A stretch of DNA of 64,000 nt. It comes from Streptomyces guryensis (GTDB lineage Bacteria; Actinomycetota; Actinomycetes; Streptomycetales; Streptomycetaceae). The notes beneath the pieces are model-generated. The model worked only from the letters and a program-made list of their open reading frames with translations. It had not been told where the DNA came from and searched no databases. Every line of letters starts with the position of its first letter. Positions within the stretch are counted from its first letter, which is position 1. The DNA is taken from positions 186,001-250,000 of the forward strand of contig NZ_JAJSBI010000011.1 in assembly GCF_021261325.1 (NCBI RefSeq). The letters are read 5' to 3'. Position numbers and translations under genes: made by a program. Below are positions 63,477 to 64,000 of this stretch, in pieces.

Positions 63477-64000
63477 ATGCAGATCGGACTCATCGGGCTC
63501 GGCAAGATGGGCGGCAACATGCGCGAGCGGATCCGCCGCGCCGGCCACACCGTCATCGGCTACGACCGCAACCCCGACCTCTCCGACGCGGCGAGCCTGG
63601 CCGAACTGGTCGACAAGCTCGAAGCGCCGCGCGTGGTGTGGGTGATGGTCCCGGCGGGCGCCCCCACCCAGTCCGTGGTCGACGAGCTCGGCGGACTCCT
63701 CTCCCCGGGTGACACGGTCGTCGACGGCGGCAACTCCCGCTGGACGGACGACGAGAAGCACGCCGAGGAGCTGGGCGCCAAGGGCATCGGCTTCGTCGAC
63801 GCGGGTGTCTCCGGCGGTGTGTGGGGCCTGCAGAACGGCTACGCGCTGATGGTGGGCGGCGAAAAGGAGCACGTCGAGCGACTTCACCCGATCTTCGAGG
63901 CGCTCAAGCCGGACGGCCCGTACGGCTATGTCCACGCGGGCAAGGTCGGCGCCGGGCACTTCTCCAAGATGGTCCACAACGGCATCGAGTACGCCATGAT
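63477..64000 (+). CDS. gnd: 6-phosphogluconate dehydrogenase, short NAD-type (partial, runs off the window)
   Basis: The first 174 codons of a 6-phosphogluconate dehydrogenase, third step of the oxidative branch. It begins with the dinucleotide-binding IGLIGLGKMGGNM, has VVDGGNSRW, and GFVDAGVSGGVWGLQNGYALMVGG, the latter typical of the short (about 290-residue) NAD-preferring bacterial class. The catalytic lysine region AGHFSKMVHNGIEYAM is reached just before the window ends. ATG 63477 is 2 nt after the pgi stop. Confidence 0.92.
   Translation, partial: MQIGLIGLGKMGGNMRERIRRAGHTVIGYDRNPDLSDAASLAELVDKLEAPRVVWVMVPAGAPTQSVVDELGGLLSPGDTVVDGGNSRWTDDEKHAEELGAKGIGFVDAGVSGGVWGLQNGYALMVGGEKEHVERLHPIFEALKPDGPYGYVHAGKVGAGHFSKMVHNGIEYAM

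Overview
The window looks like chromosomal DNA of a Streptomyces or close relative. It is strongly GC-rich with third-position G/C bias, uses many GTG starts and 4-nt ATGA/GTGA overlaps, has Tat-dependent lipoproteins, sugar ABC importers without their own ATPase, and an actinobacterial tkt-tal-zwf-opcA-pgi-gnd cluster. No tRNA, rRNA, CRISPR or intact insertion sequence was seen.

Layout. (1) 1-1.9 kb is gene debris around a TmrB-like kinase, with remnants of a dehydrogenase, an NmrA-like protein, a SnoaL-like protein and an ISL3-type transposase. (2) 1.9-4.1 kb holds a Rieske oxygenase, a 57-residue Cys/His protein and a VanB-like reductase. They converge on (3) 4.1-9.6 kb, a minus-strand hydroxyproline-degradation operon: three-subunit D-hydroxyproline dehydrogenase, DapA-family deaminase, 2-epimerase and GntR regulator. 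(4) 9.7-17.3 kb is mixed housekeeping: DUF3592 protein, esterase, IS110 remnant, HTH-less MmyB-like protein, XRE/ImmA pair, a small gene behind a DNA-damage-type promoter, Sfp-type phosphopantetheinyl transferase with a metallophosphoesterase, and an ATP-grasp protein.

(5) 17.4-37.8 kb is a large glycan-use region. It has a secreted GH18 chitinase with a DasR-like site; a minus-strand DeoR-GH4-GH38-GH29 operon; a divergent plus-strand operon of PfkB kinase, binding protein, two permeases, phosphodiesterase/phosphatase and GH2 beta-galactosidase; then two Tat-exported proteins, a metallophosphoesterase-LamG protein and a PHP-domain protein. Imported oligosaccharides would be cut inside the cell by the GH2, GH4, GH29 and GH38 enzymes, while exported esterases may release phosphate groups outside.

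(6) 37.9-44.0 kb is an acyl-CoA type catabolic cluster (MaoC, AMP-ligase, amidohydrolase, SDR) bracketed by PaaX, MarR and IclR regulators. (7) 44.0-51.7 kb has a lipase remnant, a two-component system, a glyoxalase-fold protein, an MMPL transporter and an unusual FAD/TPR fusion. (8) 51.9-55.8 kb has an L,D-transpeptidase lipoprotein, a GH16-CBM6 glucanase with a LacI-type operator, and an AraC regulator. (9) 55.9-64.0 kb is the pentose-phosphate operon. A roughly 95-nt strongly base-paired element lies between opcA and pgi, and gnd runs off the window edge.
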